Positions 1-9,107 are shown, numbered from the stretch's first letter. The stretch is 64,000 nt of DNA from JAXGMV01 sp040772085 (GCA_040772085.1 JAXGYU010000001.1:434001-498000); one strand, 5' to 3'. A program made the numbers and translations. Notes: a model not told the origin generated them from the letters alone.

Positions 1-141
1 ATGAAATTCGTTGAAGGCAAACGCGTCAAGGAAATCGCGCTCAAGCTCTCGGTCTCGGAAGCGGATTTATACAGAAAACAGCGCCTTGCCATTGAAACAG
101 TCTCGGAACATGTGCTGAAAATGGAAGAAGCTTCCAAGTAA
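1..141 (+). CDS. C-terminal end of an HTH-like protein (5'-truncated by window edge)
   Basis: The reading frame is open from the first base and ends with TAA at 139-141, giving about 46 residues. The ATG at position 1 is probably an internal methionine, since no upstream sequence is available. The segment VKEIALKLSVSEADLYRKQR resembles the recognition part of a sigma-70-like or MerR-like helix-turn-helix, followed by a short helix ending in MEEASK. It runs in the same direction as the S1-domain gene, but a TATAAT box lies between them, so they may be separate transcripts. Function beyond possible DNA binding cannot be read. Confidence 0.5.
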   Translation: MKFVEGKRVKEIALKLSVSEADLYRKQRLAIETVSEHVLKMEEASK

Positions 142-159
142 TTTTTTCTATGATTAAGA

Positions 160-165
160 TATAAT
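160..165 (+). promoter_or_regulatory. -10 box ahead of the S1-domain gene
   Basis: A perfect TATAAT lies in the A+T-rich gap between the truncated HTH gene and the S1-domain gene. No good -35 hexamer is seen at 16-18 bp upstream. It would give a leader of about 30-40 bases. Confidence 0.5.
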
Positions 166-201
166 CATTCTTATTAGAGAAATTTCTACATTTTACTATT
201 A

Positions 202-1167
202 GTGCTGGATGCAATGGACGCTTCTGATTTTGACAGGGGTAGGAACGACGTTAATTTCCCAATAGATGAAGGTTGGTGGGCGAGCATTCTGTCCGAAGAG
301 GACAAGGTGCGTGACTTTCCCGGTTCCCGGGACAATGGCGTTTACACGCCGCCCGCTGAGAAGAGCACAACCCATACCGATTGGGGAATCATCCACCAGT
401 TGTATGAAAATGACGAAGTAATTACGCTGGATGTGGAGTCTTTCAACCGCGGTGGCTTGCTGGTCAAACGTGAGCATATCCACGGTTTTGTGCCGGTCTC
501 GCATTTGATGGCAGTACCCGTTGAGCTGGATCCCGAGCTGCGCGATGAGTACCTCGCCGAGTATATCGGCAAGGAAATCAGCCTGAAGGTGATCGAGTTT
601 GACCCGTGTCAGGAGCGCATCGTCTTTTCCGAACGCGCGGCGCTGGCTGGCACCGGCAAGCGTAAAGCGCTGATGGAATCGATCCAGCCCGGCAGCGCCC
701 TGACGGGCGTGGTCACCAACATCACAGATTTTGGCGTCTTCATCGACCTGGGTGGGCTGGAAGGCCTGATCCATGTCTCCGAGCTCTCCTGGGGCAAGGT
801 GCAGGACCCGCGCGCGGTCGTCCGCATCGACGAGCAGGTCAACGTCATCGTGCTGAACGTCAACGAGCAGAATGAAAGGGTGGCTCTCAGTCTCAAGCGC
901 TGCACTGCTAACCCGTGGCACATTCTGGAAGAAAAATTTAAAGAAGGCGCCACACTCTCCGCGCAGGTCGCTTCGATCGCCCGCTTTGGCGTTTTCGCCC
1001 GGCTCGAACTTGGTGTCGAAGGACTGATCCATAAGTCTTCTCTCAGCGCTGACCGCTACGGCAGCGACCTCCAATCCCATTTCCCGGCAGGCAAACCAAT
1101 ATCGGTTAAAATCCTTCATATCGATTGCGAACGCCACAGACTGGGATTAGGATTGATTGAAGATTAA
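202..1167 (+). CDS. S1 RNA-binding domain protein (RpsA-like)
   Basis: This 321-residue protein carries three consecutive S1 (OB-fold) RNA-binding modules at about residues 65-150, 160-235 and 247-320. The middle one is the best match, with the hallmark GVVTNITDFGVFIDLGGLEG and IHVSELSW. The third reads RFGVFARLELGVEGLIH. Bacterial ribosomal protein S1 usually has four to six such domains, so this is either a short S1-type protein or an RNA-binding regulator. The first possible start is GTG at 202; an in-frame ATG at 214 has no clearly better ribosome site. The stop overlaps the ftsK start (TAATG), which suggests translational coupling. Confidence 0.85.
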   Translation: MLDAMDASDFDRGRNDVNFPIDEGWWASILSEEDKVRDFPGSRDNGVYTPPAEKSTTHTDWGIIHQLYENDEVITLDVESFNRGGLLVKREHIHGFVPVSHLMAVPVELDPELRDEYLAEYIGKEISLKVIEFDPCQERIVFSERAALAGTGKRKALMESIQPGSALTGVVTNITDFGVFIDLGGLEGLIHVSELSWGKVQDPRAVVRIDEQVNVIVLNVNEQNERVALSLKRCTANPWHILEEKFKEGATLSAQVASIARFGVFARLELGVEGLIHKSSLSADRYGSDLQSHFPAGKPISVKILHIDCERHRLGLGLIED

Positions 1168-3377
1168 TGGCAAAGAAACCAACAGCCGCGAAAAAAACCA
1201 CACCACCACAACCACTCCGTGAAGCCCCCCAAGGTGGTTTTATGGCCTTTGTGGTCGGTTTCTGGCGCCGATTCCGCCGCTTCAGTCTGGATATTTTGGG
1301 TGTTCTGCTCTTCGCGCTGGCAATCCTGACCCTGCTGGGTCTGGTCGGACTGACAAAAGGCTACTTCGTCGAATTCTGGACATTATTCCTCAGCCGCTGG
1401 TTCGGCTGGGGTGCATATTTAATTGTGCTGGTTCTGATTGCAGGAGCAGTCGCCTGCCTTCAGGATCATTTCAAGAAGGTGATCTCCCTCAGCGCCGGGC
1501 GTTTGTTTGCCTGGGAGCTGATCTTCTTCACCGTTCTGGCGCTGATGTCCGTCCTCGGCGGTACTTCACTCGCCCGCGCAGATGCTGGTCAGGATGGCGG
1601 CATCATCGGCTGGGGACTGGCTGAAGGGTTACGCCGTATCCTGCCGGCGCCTGTGACGGTGATCGCGCTGGTTGTTTTCATTGCCCTGCTGGCGATCTAT
1701 GGCTTGAATTTGACCGGCTGGGTGATTGGCAGACTCAACCGCTGGTACCTGGACGCGCTCGAGAAGCAGCAATTCGCTGAAGCTGGCGCGGGTTTGGCAA
1801 CCGCTATGGAATCGGAACCCGTTCAAGGCGCGAGCCCCAGTTCTTCTGCGAGCCCCGGGAAACCGGTGAAAACCACGCCAGGCAAGCCCGCGCGCGATCC
1901 GCTCGCGAGCGGCAAGCGAAACAGGAAACTGCCGCCGCTCTCGATCCTGTTGAATGAGACAACTCAGAAATTGAACGAAGAAAATATACACGCGACCGCC
2001 AGCCTGATCGAGCAGTCACTCGATGAATTCGGTATCCCGGCTCGGGTGGTTGGCTATCGCGTCGGTCCGACCATCACCCAATACGCGGTGGAACCGGGCT
2101 ATATTGAACGCCTGGCAGCGGATGGCTCTGCGATCAGGCAAAAAATCCGCGTCTCGCAGATCTCGGTGTTGCAGCGCGACCTGACGCGGGCACTGTCCGC
2201 CGAACGGCTGCGCATCGAAGCGCCTGTACCCGGACAATCGTTTGTTGGCATCGAGGTGCCCAATCCGAAAGCTGAGGTTGTCCGCCTCAAGCCCATGCTC
2301 GAATCGCCCACCTTTACCAAGAACCCGGAACCGCTGCTGATCGCGCTGGGCAAAGATGTCTCCGGGCAGCCAGTCGTGGCAAATCTGGCAAAGATGCCGC
2401 ATCTGCTGATTGCCGGCACAACCGGCTCAGGCAAATCGGTCGCGATCGCTTCAATCATTTTCTGCCTGGCGATGAACAATTCGCCGCAGGATCTCAAGCT
2501 GATTTTGCTCGACCCCAAGATGGTCGAACTGATCCGCTTCAATGGGCTGCCGCACATTCTGGGCAAGGTCGAGACACAAACCGAGCGCATCGTTGGGGTG
2601 CTGCGCTGGACGCTGGCAGAGATGGACCGCCGCTACCGTCTGCTCGAAGAAGCCCATACACGTGAGATCGAGGCGTATAACCGCAAAAAACTGCAGAAGA
2701 ACGAAGAAACCCTGCCGCGAATCGTGATGCTGATCGACGAACTGGCTGACCTGATGATGTCTATGCCGGATCAGACCGAACACAGCATCGTGCGTCTGGC
2801 GCAAATGGCGCGCGCTACCGGTATCCACCTGGTGGTGGCGACCCAGCGGCCAAGTACGGACATCATCACCGGGTTGATCAAAGCGAACTTCCCGGCTCGT
2901 ATCTCATTCTCTGTCGCTTCCTCCATCGACTCGCGTGTCATTCTGGATGCCAATGGCGCTGAAACGCTGCTCGGCAAAGGCGATATGCTTTTCCTGCCGC
3001 CTGAAGCAGCGGCGCCGGTCCGGGCTCAAGGTGTCTATGTCGCCGATAAGGAGATTGAGAATCTGATCAGCTTCTGGAAAGAGGCGGAAGAGGAAGAGCC
3101 AGAGCCGGCGCCCTGGGAGAGCCTGCTCGAGGAAGAAGCGTCCAGTGGGACGGATGCCCTGGTCGAAGAGGCGATTCGCATTGTGACCAAGACCCAGCGA
3201 GCCAATACCTCTTTCCTGCAGCGCAGGCTGCGAATCGGTTACCCGCGGGCAGCCAGGCTGATGGATGAGCTGGAAGAAATGGGCATCGTGGGTCCCAGTC
3301 AGGGCGGCAGCAAGGATCGTGAAGTGCTGGTTCAGCCTGATGATGACGATGAGTCCGATGACGACTTGCAGGATTAA
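1167..3377 (+). CDS. ftsK: DNA translocase FtsK/SpoIIIE
   Basis: This 736-residue hexameric DNA pump moves chromosome ends through the division septum. The N-terminal 210 residues hold four or so hydrophobic segments (about 38-60, 72-95, 112-130, 158-182). A Pro/Ser-rich linker follows, then the alpha/beta motor. The Walker A GTTGSGKS is near residue 417 and the Walker B IVMLIDELADL near 518-527. The last 70 residues form the winged-helix gamma domain (ALVEEAIRIVTKTQRANTSF, SQGGSKDREVL) that reads KOPS-type orientation sequences, and an acidic tail follows. The start ATG overlaps the stop of the S1 gene. Confidence 0.96.
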   Translation: MAKKPTAAKKTTPPQPLREAPQGGFMAFVVGFWRRFRRFSLDILGVLLFALAILTLLGLVGLTKGYFVEFWTLFLSRWFGWGAYLIVLVLIAGAVACLQDHFKKVISLSAGRLFAWELIFFTVLALMSVLGGTSLARADAGQDGGIIGWGLAEGLRRILPAPVTVIALVVFIALLAIYGLNLTGWVIGRLNRWYLDALEKQQFAEAGAGLATAMESEPVQGASPSSSASPGKPVKTTPGKPARDPLASGKRNRKLPPLSILLNETTQKLNEENIHATASLIEQSLDEFGIPARVVGYRVGPTITQYAVEPGYIERLAADGSAIRQKIRVSQISVLQRDLTRALSAERLRIEAPVPGQSFVGIEVPNPKAEVVRLKPMLESPTFTKNPEPLLIALGKDVSGQPVVANLAKMPHLLIAGTTGSGKSVAIASIIFCLAMNNSPQDLKLILLDPKMVELIRFNGLPHILGKVETQTERIVGVLRWTLAEMDRRYRLLEEAHTREIEAYNRKKLQKNEETLPRIVMLIDELADLMMSMPDQTEHSIVRLAQMARATGIHLVVATQRPSTDIITGLIKANFPARISFSVASSIDSRVILDANGAETLLGKGDMLFLPPEAAAPVRAQGVYVADKEIENLISFWKEAEEEEPEPAPWESLLEEEASSGTDALVEEAIRIVTKTQRANTSFLQRRLRIGYPRAARLMDELEEMGIVGPSQGGSKDREVLVQPDDDDESDDDLQD

Positions 3378-3433
3378 GAACGTGATACAATTTTTTGGTT
3401 TTGCTGGTCATCCTCATTAAGACGGAATTTTCT

Positions 3434-4063
3434 TTGAACACCAAACAACCTGGAACATTCACTGATTTCTTGCGCGTCGCTTTCAAGAATGTCCTTGAGC
3501 CGATCGCGCGCTTCCTTAACCGCACCGGCATTCATCCCAATGTCGTCACTGTCATAGGGATGGTAGGGCATGTGCTCGCTGCCTGGTTTGTCATCCAGGG
3601 ACAGATCACGCTGGGCGGCATCGTGACCTTGATCATGGCACCAATCGACGCGATTGACGGTACCATGGCGCGCCTGCGCGGACACGCGTCGGTATTCGGC
3701 GCCTTCGTTGATTCGGTCACCGACCGTTATTCCGAAACCTTCATCTTCGGCGGCCTGCTGGTCTATTACGCGCTGCAGAACAAGCCAACCGGCGTGATCC
3801 TGGCATTCCTCTCGATTACCGGTTCAATGATGGTCTCCTATGTGCGCACACGCGCCGAGTCGTTAGGCTTCGAATCAAAAATTGGTTTGCTCTCACGGGT
3901 TGAACGCTACCTGATCCTGATCCCATCCCTGATCCTCAATGTCCCCATGACCGGTTTATGGATTCTGGCGATATTCACCCATATTACTGCCTTGCAGCGC
4001 GTTTTTTATGTAAGGCGGAACTATTACCTGAAGGTCAATCAGGAACGGAATGAGGAAGGATAA
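3434..4063 (+). CDS. CDP-alcohol phosphatidyltransferase family protein
   Basis: This is an integral membrane enzyme of phospholipid synthesis that joins a CDP-diacylglycerol (or similar CDP-alcohol) to a polar alcohol with release of CMP. The full family signature D-x2-DG-x2-AR-x8-G-x3-D-x3-D is present, running from D72 to D97 (DAIDGTMAR ... GAFVDSVTD). Several hydrophobic helices surround it. I place the start at TTG 3434 (MNTKQPGTF); the frame stays open to TTG 3395, which would add an unlikely hydrophobic leader. The alcohol cannot be told from sequence: glycerol-3-phosphate (PgsA) or inositol phosphate (PgsA1-like) are both possible. It is followed 5 bases later by lgt. Confidence 0.88.
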   Translation: MNTKQPGTFTDFLRVAFKNVLEPIARFLNRTGIHPNVVTVIGMVGHVLAAWFVIQGQITLGGIVTLIMAPIDAIDGTMARLRGHASVFGAFVDSVTDRYSETFIFGGLLVYYALQNKPTGVILAFLSITGSMMVSYVRTRAESLGFESKIGLLSRVERYLILIPSLILNVPMTGLWILAIFTHITALQRVFYVRRNYYLKVNQERNEEG

Positions 4064-4068
4064 GCAGC

Positions 4069-4932
4069 ATGCGTGAAGGATTTCAATTAGGTCCGCTGAC
4101 AATTCACTGGTATGGTTTGATCATCATGCTCGGCGCGCTATTTGCCGCCTGGCTTTCTACGAAGATGGCGAAGCGTTCGGGGGAAGACCCTGAACTGATC
4201 TGGGACATGCTGCCTTGGTTATTGATCGCCGGCATCATCGGCGCCCGGATATGGCATATCCTTACGCCGCCGGCGTCCATGGTCGAGCAAGGCGTCACCA
4301 CCAATTATTACCTCACGCATCCGCTGGAAATGCTCGCCATCTGGAATGGCGGGTTGGGCATCCCCGGTGCCGTGATGGGCGGGTTGCTGGCTTTATGGTT
4401 GTATGTCCGCCGCAAAGGGCTCTCCATGCTCAAGTGGGTGGATATTATTTCGCCTGGACTGGCTGCCGCGCAGGCTATCGGCCGCTGGGGAAACTATGTC
4501 AACCAGGAACTCTACGGCGCGCCGACCGATTTGCCCTGGAAGCTGTTCATTGAACCTTCACACCGTTTGCCCGGTTACGCGGACGTTGCTTATTATCATC
4601 CGCTGTTTTTATATGAATCGATCTGGAACGCGCTGCTCTGTGTTCTTCTAGTCTGGCTCGCCTTCAGGCACAAGGATAAATTGAAACCGGGATTCATTTT
4701 CCTGATTTATCTGATTCTTTACCCATTGGCCAGATTTTTACTTGAGTTCATCCGGCTCGATCCGTCCAACGTCGCGGCATTGAACGCCAACCAAACGCTG
4801 ATGGCAGCCATCGCGCTGGTCTCGGCAGGTGTTCTGATTTACCGCGCGTTTATTCGCAAGGAACCTGAGAAAGAAGAATTGGAAGCAATAGAAAAATCGG
4901 AACAATCTGAGGAAGAGCCTACCAACCAGTAA
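4069..4932 (+). CDS. lgt: Prolipoprotein diacylglyceryl transferase
   Basis: Lgt transfers diacylglycerol from phosphatidylglycerol to the lipobox cysteine of preprolipoproteins in the cytoplasmic membrane. The 287-residue product has about seven hydrophobic helices and the family signature GRWGNYVNQELYG from residue 138. The N-terminal FQLGPLTIHWYGLIIMLGAL is also typical. The extra C-terminal tail of about 25 residues is strongly acidic/charged (EKEELEAIEKSEQSEEE). AGGAAGGA eight bases upstream supports the ATG. The last 14 bases overlap the convergent HNH gene. Confidence 0.96.
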   Translation: MREGFQLGPLTIHWYGLIIMLGALFAAWLSTKMAKRSGEDPELIWDMLPWLLIAGIIGARIWHILTPPASMVEQGVTTNYYLTHPLEMLAIWNGGLGIPGAVMGGLLALWLYVRRKGLSMLKWVDIISPGLAAAQAIGRWGNYVNQELYGAPTDLPWKLFIEPSHRLPGYADVAYYHPLFLYESIWNALLCVLLVWLAFRHKDKLKPGFIFLIYLILYPLARFLLEFIRLDPSNVAALNANQTLMAAIALVSAGVLIYRAFIRKEPEKEELEAIEKSEQSEEEPTNQ

Positions 4933-5422
4933 GGTAAGGCTCCCACTCCATGTGCTCCCGCAGATGATGCTGGTGCATGTAGAGAATGTTGGCAGGGGGT
5001 TCTTGTGGCAGGTGGATCAGCGTCATATTCGCTTCCTGCAGTGATTTTCCGCCTTTGCGATGATTGCAGACCGGACAGGCAGTCACCAGGTTGGTCCACT
5101 TTTTTACCCCGCCCAGGTGTCTGGGGATCACATGATCGATGGTCAGATTAGTGCTGGTCTTGCCGCAGTACTGGCAGGTGTAATCATCCCTGCGGAAGAT
5201 TTCTGTCCGGGTCAGTTTCAGCCTTGGCCGGGGCCGGTGGATCATGTAGTTCAGGCGCAGGATGGAGGGCTTCGGGTAAGCGCTGCTTGCGGTTTTGATA
5301 ATGCCCCGTCCGTTCAGAATCAGGCTTGCCTTGTCCGTCACCATTAAACCGATCGCTTTCTGCATGCCGCAGACATTGATCGGCTCATAATTGGCATTCA
5401 GAAGCAGCACATTCTCGGACAT
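4919..5422 (-). CDS. HNH endonuclease family protein
   Basis: This 167-residue protein has a C-terminal zinc-containing HNH module: CxxC at C83/C86, the DH pair D96-H97, N111, CxxC at C116/C119 and H121 (RRDDYTCQYCG, LTIDHVIPRHLGG, NLVTACPVCNHRKGGK). The 75-residue N-terminal part (MSENVLLLNANYEPINVC) is the usual arrangement in a widespread family of stand-alone HNH proteins of uncertain cellular role. The start was set at ATG 5422, not the upstream ATG 5458, because a TATAAT ends six bases before it, which indicates a leaderless message. The gene is convergent with and overlaps lgt. Confidence 0.88.
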   Translation of the reverse strand: MSENVLLLNANYEPINVCGMQKAIGLMVTDKASLILNGRGIIKTASSAYPKPSILRLNYMIHRPRPRLKLTRTEIFRRDDYTCQYCGKTSTNLTIDHVIPRHLGGVKKWTNLVTACPVCNHRKGGKSLQEANMTLIHLPQEPPANILYMHQHHLREHMEWEPYLTGW

Positions 5423-5428
5423 GGAGGC

Positions 5429-5437
5429 ATTATAGCA
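5429..5437 (-). promoter_or_regulatory. Extended -10 promoter for a leaderless HNH transcript
   Basis: Read on the minus strand this is TGCTATAAT, an extended -10 with perfect TATAAT. Only six bases separate it from the ATG at 5422, so transcription should start at or next to the A of the start codon. No Shine-Dalgarno is present. The -35 is poor, as is usual for extended -10 promoters. Confidence 0.7.
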
Positions 5438-5555
5438 CGCGGGTATATCCGAATGCATGCGACGAAACTCACTTTATACGAGGCGGATGCGTCATATATC
5501 ACCATAGTAGCGACTGCGCATAGCCACCATATTGCTTTGAGATGTTTTGAATATC

Positions 5556-5585
5556 GAAAAAACAACCAGCATACGCTGGCTGTTC
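5556..5585 (-). terminator. Rho-independent terminator of the fhaA-to-SEDS operon
   Basis: On the minus strand a stem ACAGCCAGC / GCTGGTTGT (one G-T pair) closes a GTAT loop and is followed by six T. It lies just past the stop of the SEDS-PBP gene. Confidence 0.85.
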
Positions 5586-5607
5586 TTGTGAATATCTGAG
5601 GGATGAC

Positions 5608-8241
5608 TTACTGCGCGTGATGGCTGATGATCGACTTGATCATCGTCTCGCCCATCTCACTGACCGCCAGGCTGTTATCCTCTTCGAGCAGGATGACCAG
5701 CGCCACCGGGCTGCCCTGCCAGCTGCGGTTGGTGCCGGCAGCGAACCAGGTGATCGTCCCGGTCGGCGGATAAGCGTGGCCAATTGCCTGCCAGACTGGA
5801 TAGCTTCTTGATGAGAGCGCGTCTACGGTCTGGCGGGTCTTGTCCTGGGGCAGGACAGACACAGGGTTGTTGCGCTCGAAGATCACCCAGCCCTGATCTT
5901 TAATATCGACCGCGATCGGCAGGACCGGCGTCGGCAGTTTGCCGTCATTTGACAATGCCGCGGCTGCCGAGACCAACTGCAATGGCGAGACAGACACGCC
6001 GCTGATGCCGAGAGCGACATCATTCAGCCGCTCGATCTTGTCCACCTGAGCCGGCGCTGCCTGCTGCAGCGGAACATCCGGTAAGGTAGTGAATCCAACT
6101 TTCTTATATAGGTCCAGAACCTGCGTTTCACTGAATTGTTTGATCAGCTCAATCAGGACGCCAGGGCAGCCGGCGCTGACCGTGGTGCCCCATGTCTCGC
6201 CCGTCTGGCGATTATCGGCGCAATTCAGCGTCCGGTTCTCGAGTTGATACGTCAGCTCTTCGGGCGGCTGCGGTAAGTTGCTGATTGAATCCAGACCCGC
6301 CATCAGGAAAGGTCCCTGAATAGTCCCGAGCGGATATTGTGCCTGCGTGATCCTGTTCAGTAGCGGACCATCCTGCAGCTTCTCCCACTCAGTCATGTTC
6401 GAATCGATCACATTCGGGTCAAAGTACGGGTGGGACGCCATGACCAGCAGCTCGCCGTTCTTGGCGTTCATCAGCACCATGGCGCCGCGATGACCAGCCA
6501 GCAAATCATCCGCCATCGCCTGCAGGGTCAGATCGATGCTCAGACGGATATCCAGCCCGGGAGGCGGCGTGCCGTAGAGCATGTGATCCATCCAGATCAG
6601 GGATGTGGGGTTGCCGCGCAGCCCCCTCAGATAAGGATCCAGGCTGGCCTCAAGACCAGACTGACCGTAAGCCGCGCTGTTGTAGCCGATGGTTGACCCG
6701 AGCGCCGGGTAGGTCACTACACGCGCGTAAGACCCTGGCTGTCCGTTGGATAATGCGAGAACCTCGCTATTGCGGTCGAAGATTTTGCCGCGCATTACGT
6801 AGTAATCGCTGATATTTCTGCGCGGATTATCCGTGCGGCTGGTGAGAACATCAGAACGCACGATTCCCCACCAGCCATTAAGCAATGCCAGACTGAGAAA
6901 GCCGATCATCAGCATAAGTGTGACGATACGATAGGGAATGCGGTTAAGGTCGGTCTGAGTGTCACCGGGCTCGCCGTTACTGATCAGCAGCAGCAGCAAA
7001 ATGCCGACCGAGCAGGTCAGAAAAGAGGAGCCGCCGTAAGAGACGAACGGTAAGGTTACGCCGGTAAGGGGGAGCAGCCGCAGATTGCCGCCAACGATCA
7101 GAATGAACTGGATGCAGAAGAACGCGGTGATGCCGGCAGCCAGATAGCGTTGAAATTTATTGCTCGCCCTGGTCGAAATCTTCATGCCGCGGTGCAGCAG
7201 AAACGCGAACAGAACCAGCAAACCGAGGGTGCCCAGCAAACCGAGCTCTTCGCCGATAGCGGCATAAATGAAATCTGAGATCGAGACCGGCACGATAACC
7301 GGATTGCCTATGCCGGGACCTCGTCCCAGAATGCCGCCCGAGGCAATTGCAATCAACGACTGGACGATCTGATAGGATCGTCCGCTCGGGTCCAGCCAGG
7401 GGTTGATCCAGCTATTGACACGATGATGGATGACGTCGATCAGTTGGTAGCCCAGGATGCCGGTCAGTAATATGATACCGGCGCCAATGATCAGCAGTCG
7501 CTTGTTGCCGGTAGCCAGATAGAGCATGGTGAAATACAGCAGGAAGAAGACCGTCGCGGTGCCGAGATCACGCTGTACGAAGAGGATAAGGAAACCGAAC
7601 CCGGCCATGATGATGGTTGGCAGGATCAGCTTCATGAGCGAGACCTTCAGCTCACCCCGCTCTGAAAGATACGCGGCGAGATAGACAATCAGCAGCAGTT
7701 TCAACGGTTCGGATGGCTGGAAGTAGACGCCAAAGAAATTCAGCCACAGCCGCGGTCCGTCCCCTGAGGGGTAGGTTCCGAAAATGATGGTGAGGGCGGT
7801 GAGCAGAATCGCGAGACCGAGCCAGATGTACTTATACTTCCTCAGCCAGTCGAGCACACCGGGTCGATAAAAGCCCGCCGCGATGACGCTCACAGATAGC
7901 AGGAGCCATAGGCTCTGCTTCAGTCCCGAGAAGGGAAACAAGCGATAGATGGTCAGCAAACCAATGCCGCTTACTAAAGCCATCAGCGGCAGCAGATAGG
8001 GATCCCGCGCCGGATGTTTACGCATCAGCCATTGATGCAGCGCATAGAACGCGCCTAACCAGATGATCAGGCCGATCCAGTGCATCCATTTGAGCGTGGT
8101 TTCGAGCTCACGCGTCCGCACCAGCGGAGACATGGTCAGGATGATGCTATAGATCAGAAGAATCGCTCCCGCAAAGAGCAGGAAGCGGTTCTCGATCTTA
8201 TCCCGGGTGGTCCGAGGCGTGAGCAGTTGGATTTTTGCCAA
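5608..8241 (-). CDS. SEDS glycosyltransferase (RodA/FtsW type) fused to a transpeptidase-like domain without active site
   Basis: This 877-residue membrane protein joins two partners normally made as separate proteins. Residues 1-425 form a polytopic SEDS peptidoglycan polymerase, with the conserved NPWLDPSG (D284), YQIVQSLIAIASGG, SDFIYAAIGEELG and VSYGGSS. After a transmembrane segment near 437-455 comes a class B PBP: dimerization part 475-600 (RGKIFDRN, GLEASLD, LSIDLTLQAMA, GAMVLMNAKNGELL) and transpeptidase part 600-877. All three catalytic motifs are lost: SxxK reads T640-I-Q-G643, the SxN region is GCP, and KTG reads AAG (834-836). The start is TTG, two bases after mtnP. I infer that the SEDS half polymerizes glycan and the PBP half only activates or scaffolds it. 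Confidence 0.92.
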   Translation of the reverse strand: MAKIQLLTPRTTRDKIENRFLLFAGAILLIYSIILTMSPLVRTRELETTLKWMHWIGLIIWLGAFYALHQWLMRKHPARDPYLLPLMALVSGIGLLTIYRLFPFSGLKQSLWLLLSVSVIAAGFYRPGVLDWLRKYKYIWLGLAILLTALTIIFGTYPSGDGPRLWLNFFGVYFQPSEPLKLLLIVYLAAYLSERGELKVSLMKLILPTIIMAGFGFLILFVQRDLGTATVFFLLYFTMLYLATGNKRLLIIGAGIILLTGILGYQLIDVIHHRVNSWINPWLDPSGRSYQIVQSLIAIASGGILGRGPGIGNPVIVPVSISDFIYAAIGEELGLLGTLGLLVLFAFLLHRGMKISTRASNKFQRYLAAGITAFFCIQFILIVGGNLRLLPLTGVTLPFVSYGGSSFLTCSVGILLLLLISNGEPGDTQTDLNRIPYRIVTLMLMIGFLSLALLNGWWGIVRSDVLTSRTDNPRRNISDYYVMRGKIFDRNSEVLALSNGQPGSYARVVTYPALGSTIGYNSAAYGQSGLEASLDPYLRGLRGNPTSLIWMDHMLYGTPPPGLDIRLSIDLTLQAMADDLLAGHRGAMVLMNAKNGELLVMASHPYFDPNVIDSNMTEWEKLQDGPLLNRITQAQYPLGTIQGPFLMAGLDSISNLPQPPEELTYQLENRTLNCADNRQTGETWGTTVSAGCPGVLIELIKQFSETQVLDLYKKVGFTTLPDVPLQQAAPAQVDKIERLNDVALGISGVSVSPLQLVSAAAALSNDGKLPTPVLPIAVDIKDQGWVIFERNNPVSVLPQDKTRQTVDALSSRSYPVWQAIGHAYPPTGTITWFAAGTNRSWQGSPVALVILLEEDNSLAVSEMGETMIKSIISHHAQ

Positions 8242-8243
8242 GT

Positions 8244-9107
8244 TTACAGATATTTTCCCAGAAGCAAACCGTACTTCTGCTTCGATTCAGCTGAGATATG
8301 ATCCGGATTGGTGATGACGGCGTCCTTGAGACTCGAGTGGCAGGCGCAAGCCGGGTCGTCCTGAACTTTCGCTGCCAGGTTGGAGATCGCGTCCTGCGCC
8401 AGTTTGGTGTTTTTCTGCAGCGTCGCAATGACCATCTCCACGCTGACCGGCGCTTCACTGACATGCCAGACATCGTAGTCGGTCACATGTGCCATTGTCG
8501 CGTAGCACATTTCCGCCTCACGCGCCAGAAAGACTTCCGGGCTGGCTGTCATTCCGACGGCTGATATACCCCACGAGCGGTAGAGGTTCGACTCGCCCCG
8601 GGTGGAGAAACGCGGTCCTTCGATTGTGATGTACACACCGCCTTTATGCACTTTCCCGCCCGCCTGTCTGACCGACTCATCCAGCAGGTTGGATAACGAC
8701 TGGCAAAATGGGTCTGCCACGCCAACATGCACAACGATATCCTCCTGAAAGAAGGAACGCTCACGGCGGCTGGTGAGGTCAAAAATCTGATTTGGAATGA
8801 TGATGTCACCGGGCGCGTAATCATCGCGCAGCGAACCGCAGGCGCTGACGCTGATGATCTGAGTGACACCCAATTCTTTCAGGGCGTAAATATTCGCCCG
8901 GTAATTGACATTGGTCGGTGAGATGCGGTGTCCGATGCCATGGCGCGCGAGAAATGCCACGGGGGTGCCACTCAGCACGCCGGTTGTGATGGGTGAGCTC
9001 GGATCTCCATACGGGGTGTGCATTTCAACAGTCTCGATTTGTTCGATACCAGGCATGTTGTATATGCCTGAACCGCCGATAATCCCCAGAACAGTTTTAT
9101 TGGTCAT
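8244..9107 (-). CDS. mtnP: S-methyl-5'-thioadenosine phosphorylase
   Basis: MtnP cleaves methylthioadenosine with phosphate to adenine and methylthioribose-1-phosphate in methionine salvage. The 287-residue protein shows the phosphate loop GIIGGSGIY near the N-terminus, the ARHGIGH motif, the SACGSLRDDYAPGD core, GPRFSTRGES and the purine/ribose region GMTASPEVFLAREAE. These fit MTAP rather than plain purine nucleoside phosphorylase, although close MTIP or PNP variants exist. AAGGAGC precedes the ATG. It sits between fhaB and the SEDS gene in the same transcription unit, an unexpected place for a nucleoside enzyme. Confidence 0.93.
   Translation of the reverse strand: MTNKTVLGIIGGSGIYNMPGIEQIETVEMHTPYGDPSSPITTGVLSGTPVAFLARHGIGHRISPTNVNYRANIYALKELGVTQIISVSACGSLRDDYAPGDIIIPNQIFDLTSRRERSFFQEDIVVHVGVADPFCQSLSNLLDESVRQAGGKVHKGGVYITIEGPRFSTRGESNLYRSWGISAVGMTASPEVFLAREAEMCYATMAHVTDYDVWHVSEAPVSVEMVIATLQKNTKLAQDAISNLAAKVQDDPACACHSSLKDAVITNPDHISAESKQKYGLLLGKYL

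Noticed and set aside
199..1137. Long minus-strand open frame of 312 codons opposite the S1-domain gene
   Set aside because: It mirrors a clear S1-domain gene on the other strand; the composition of GC-rich codons keeps the antisense frame open. The product resembles no family.
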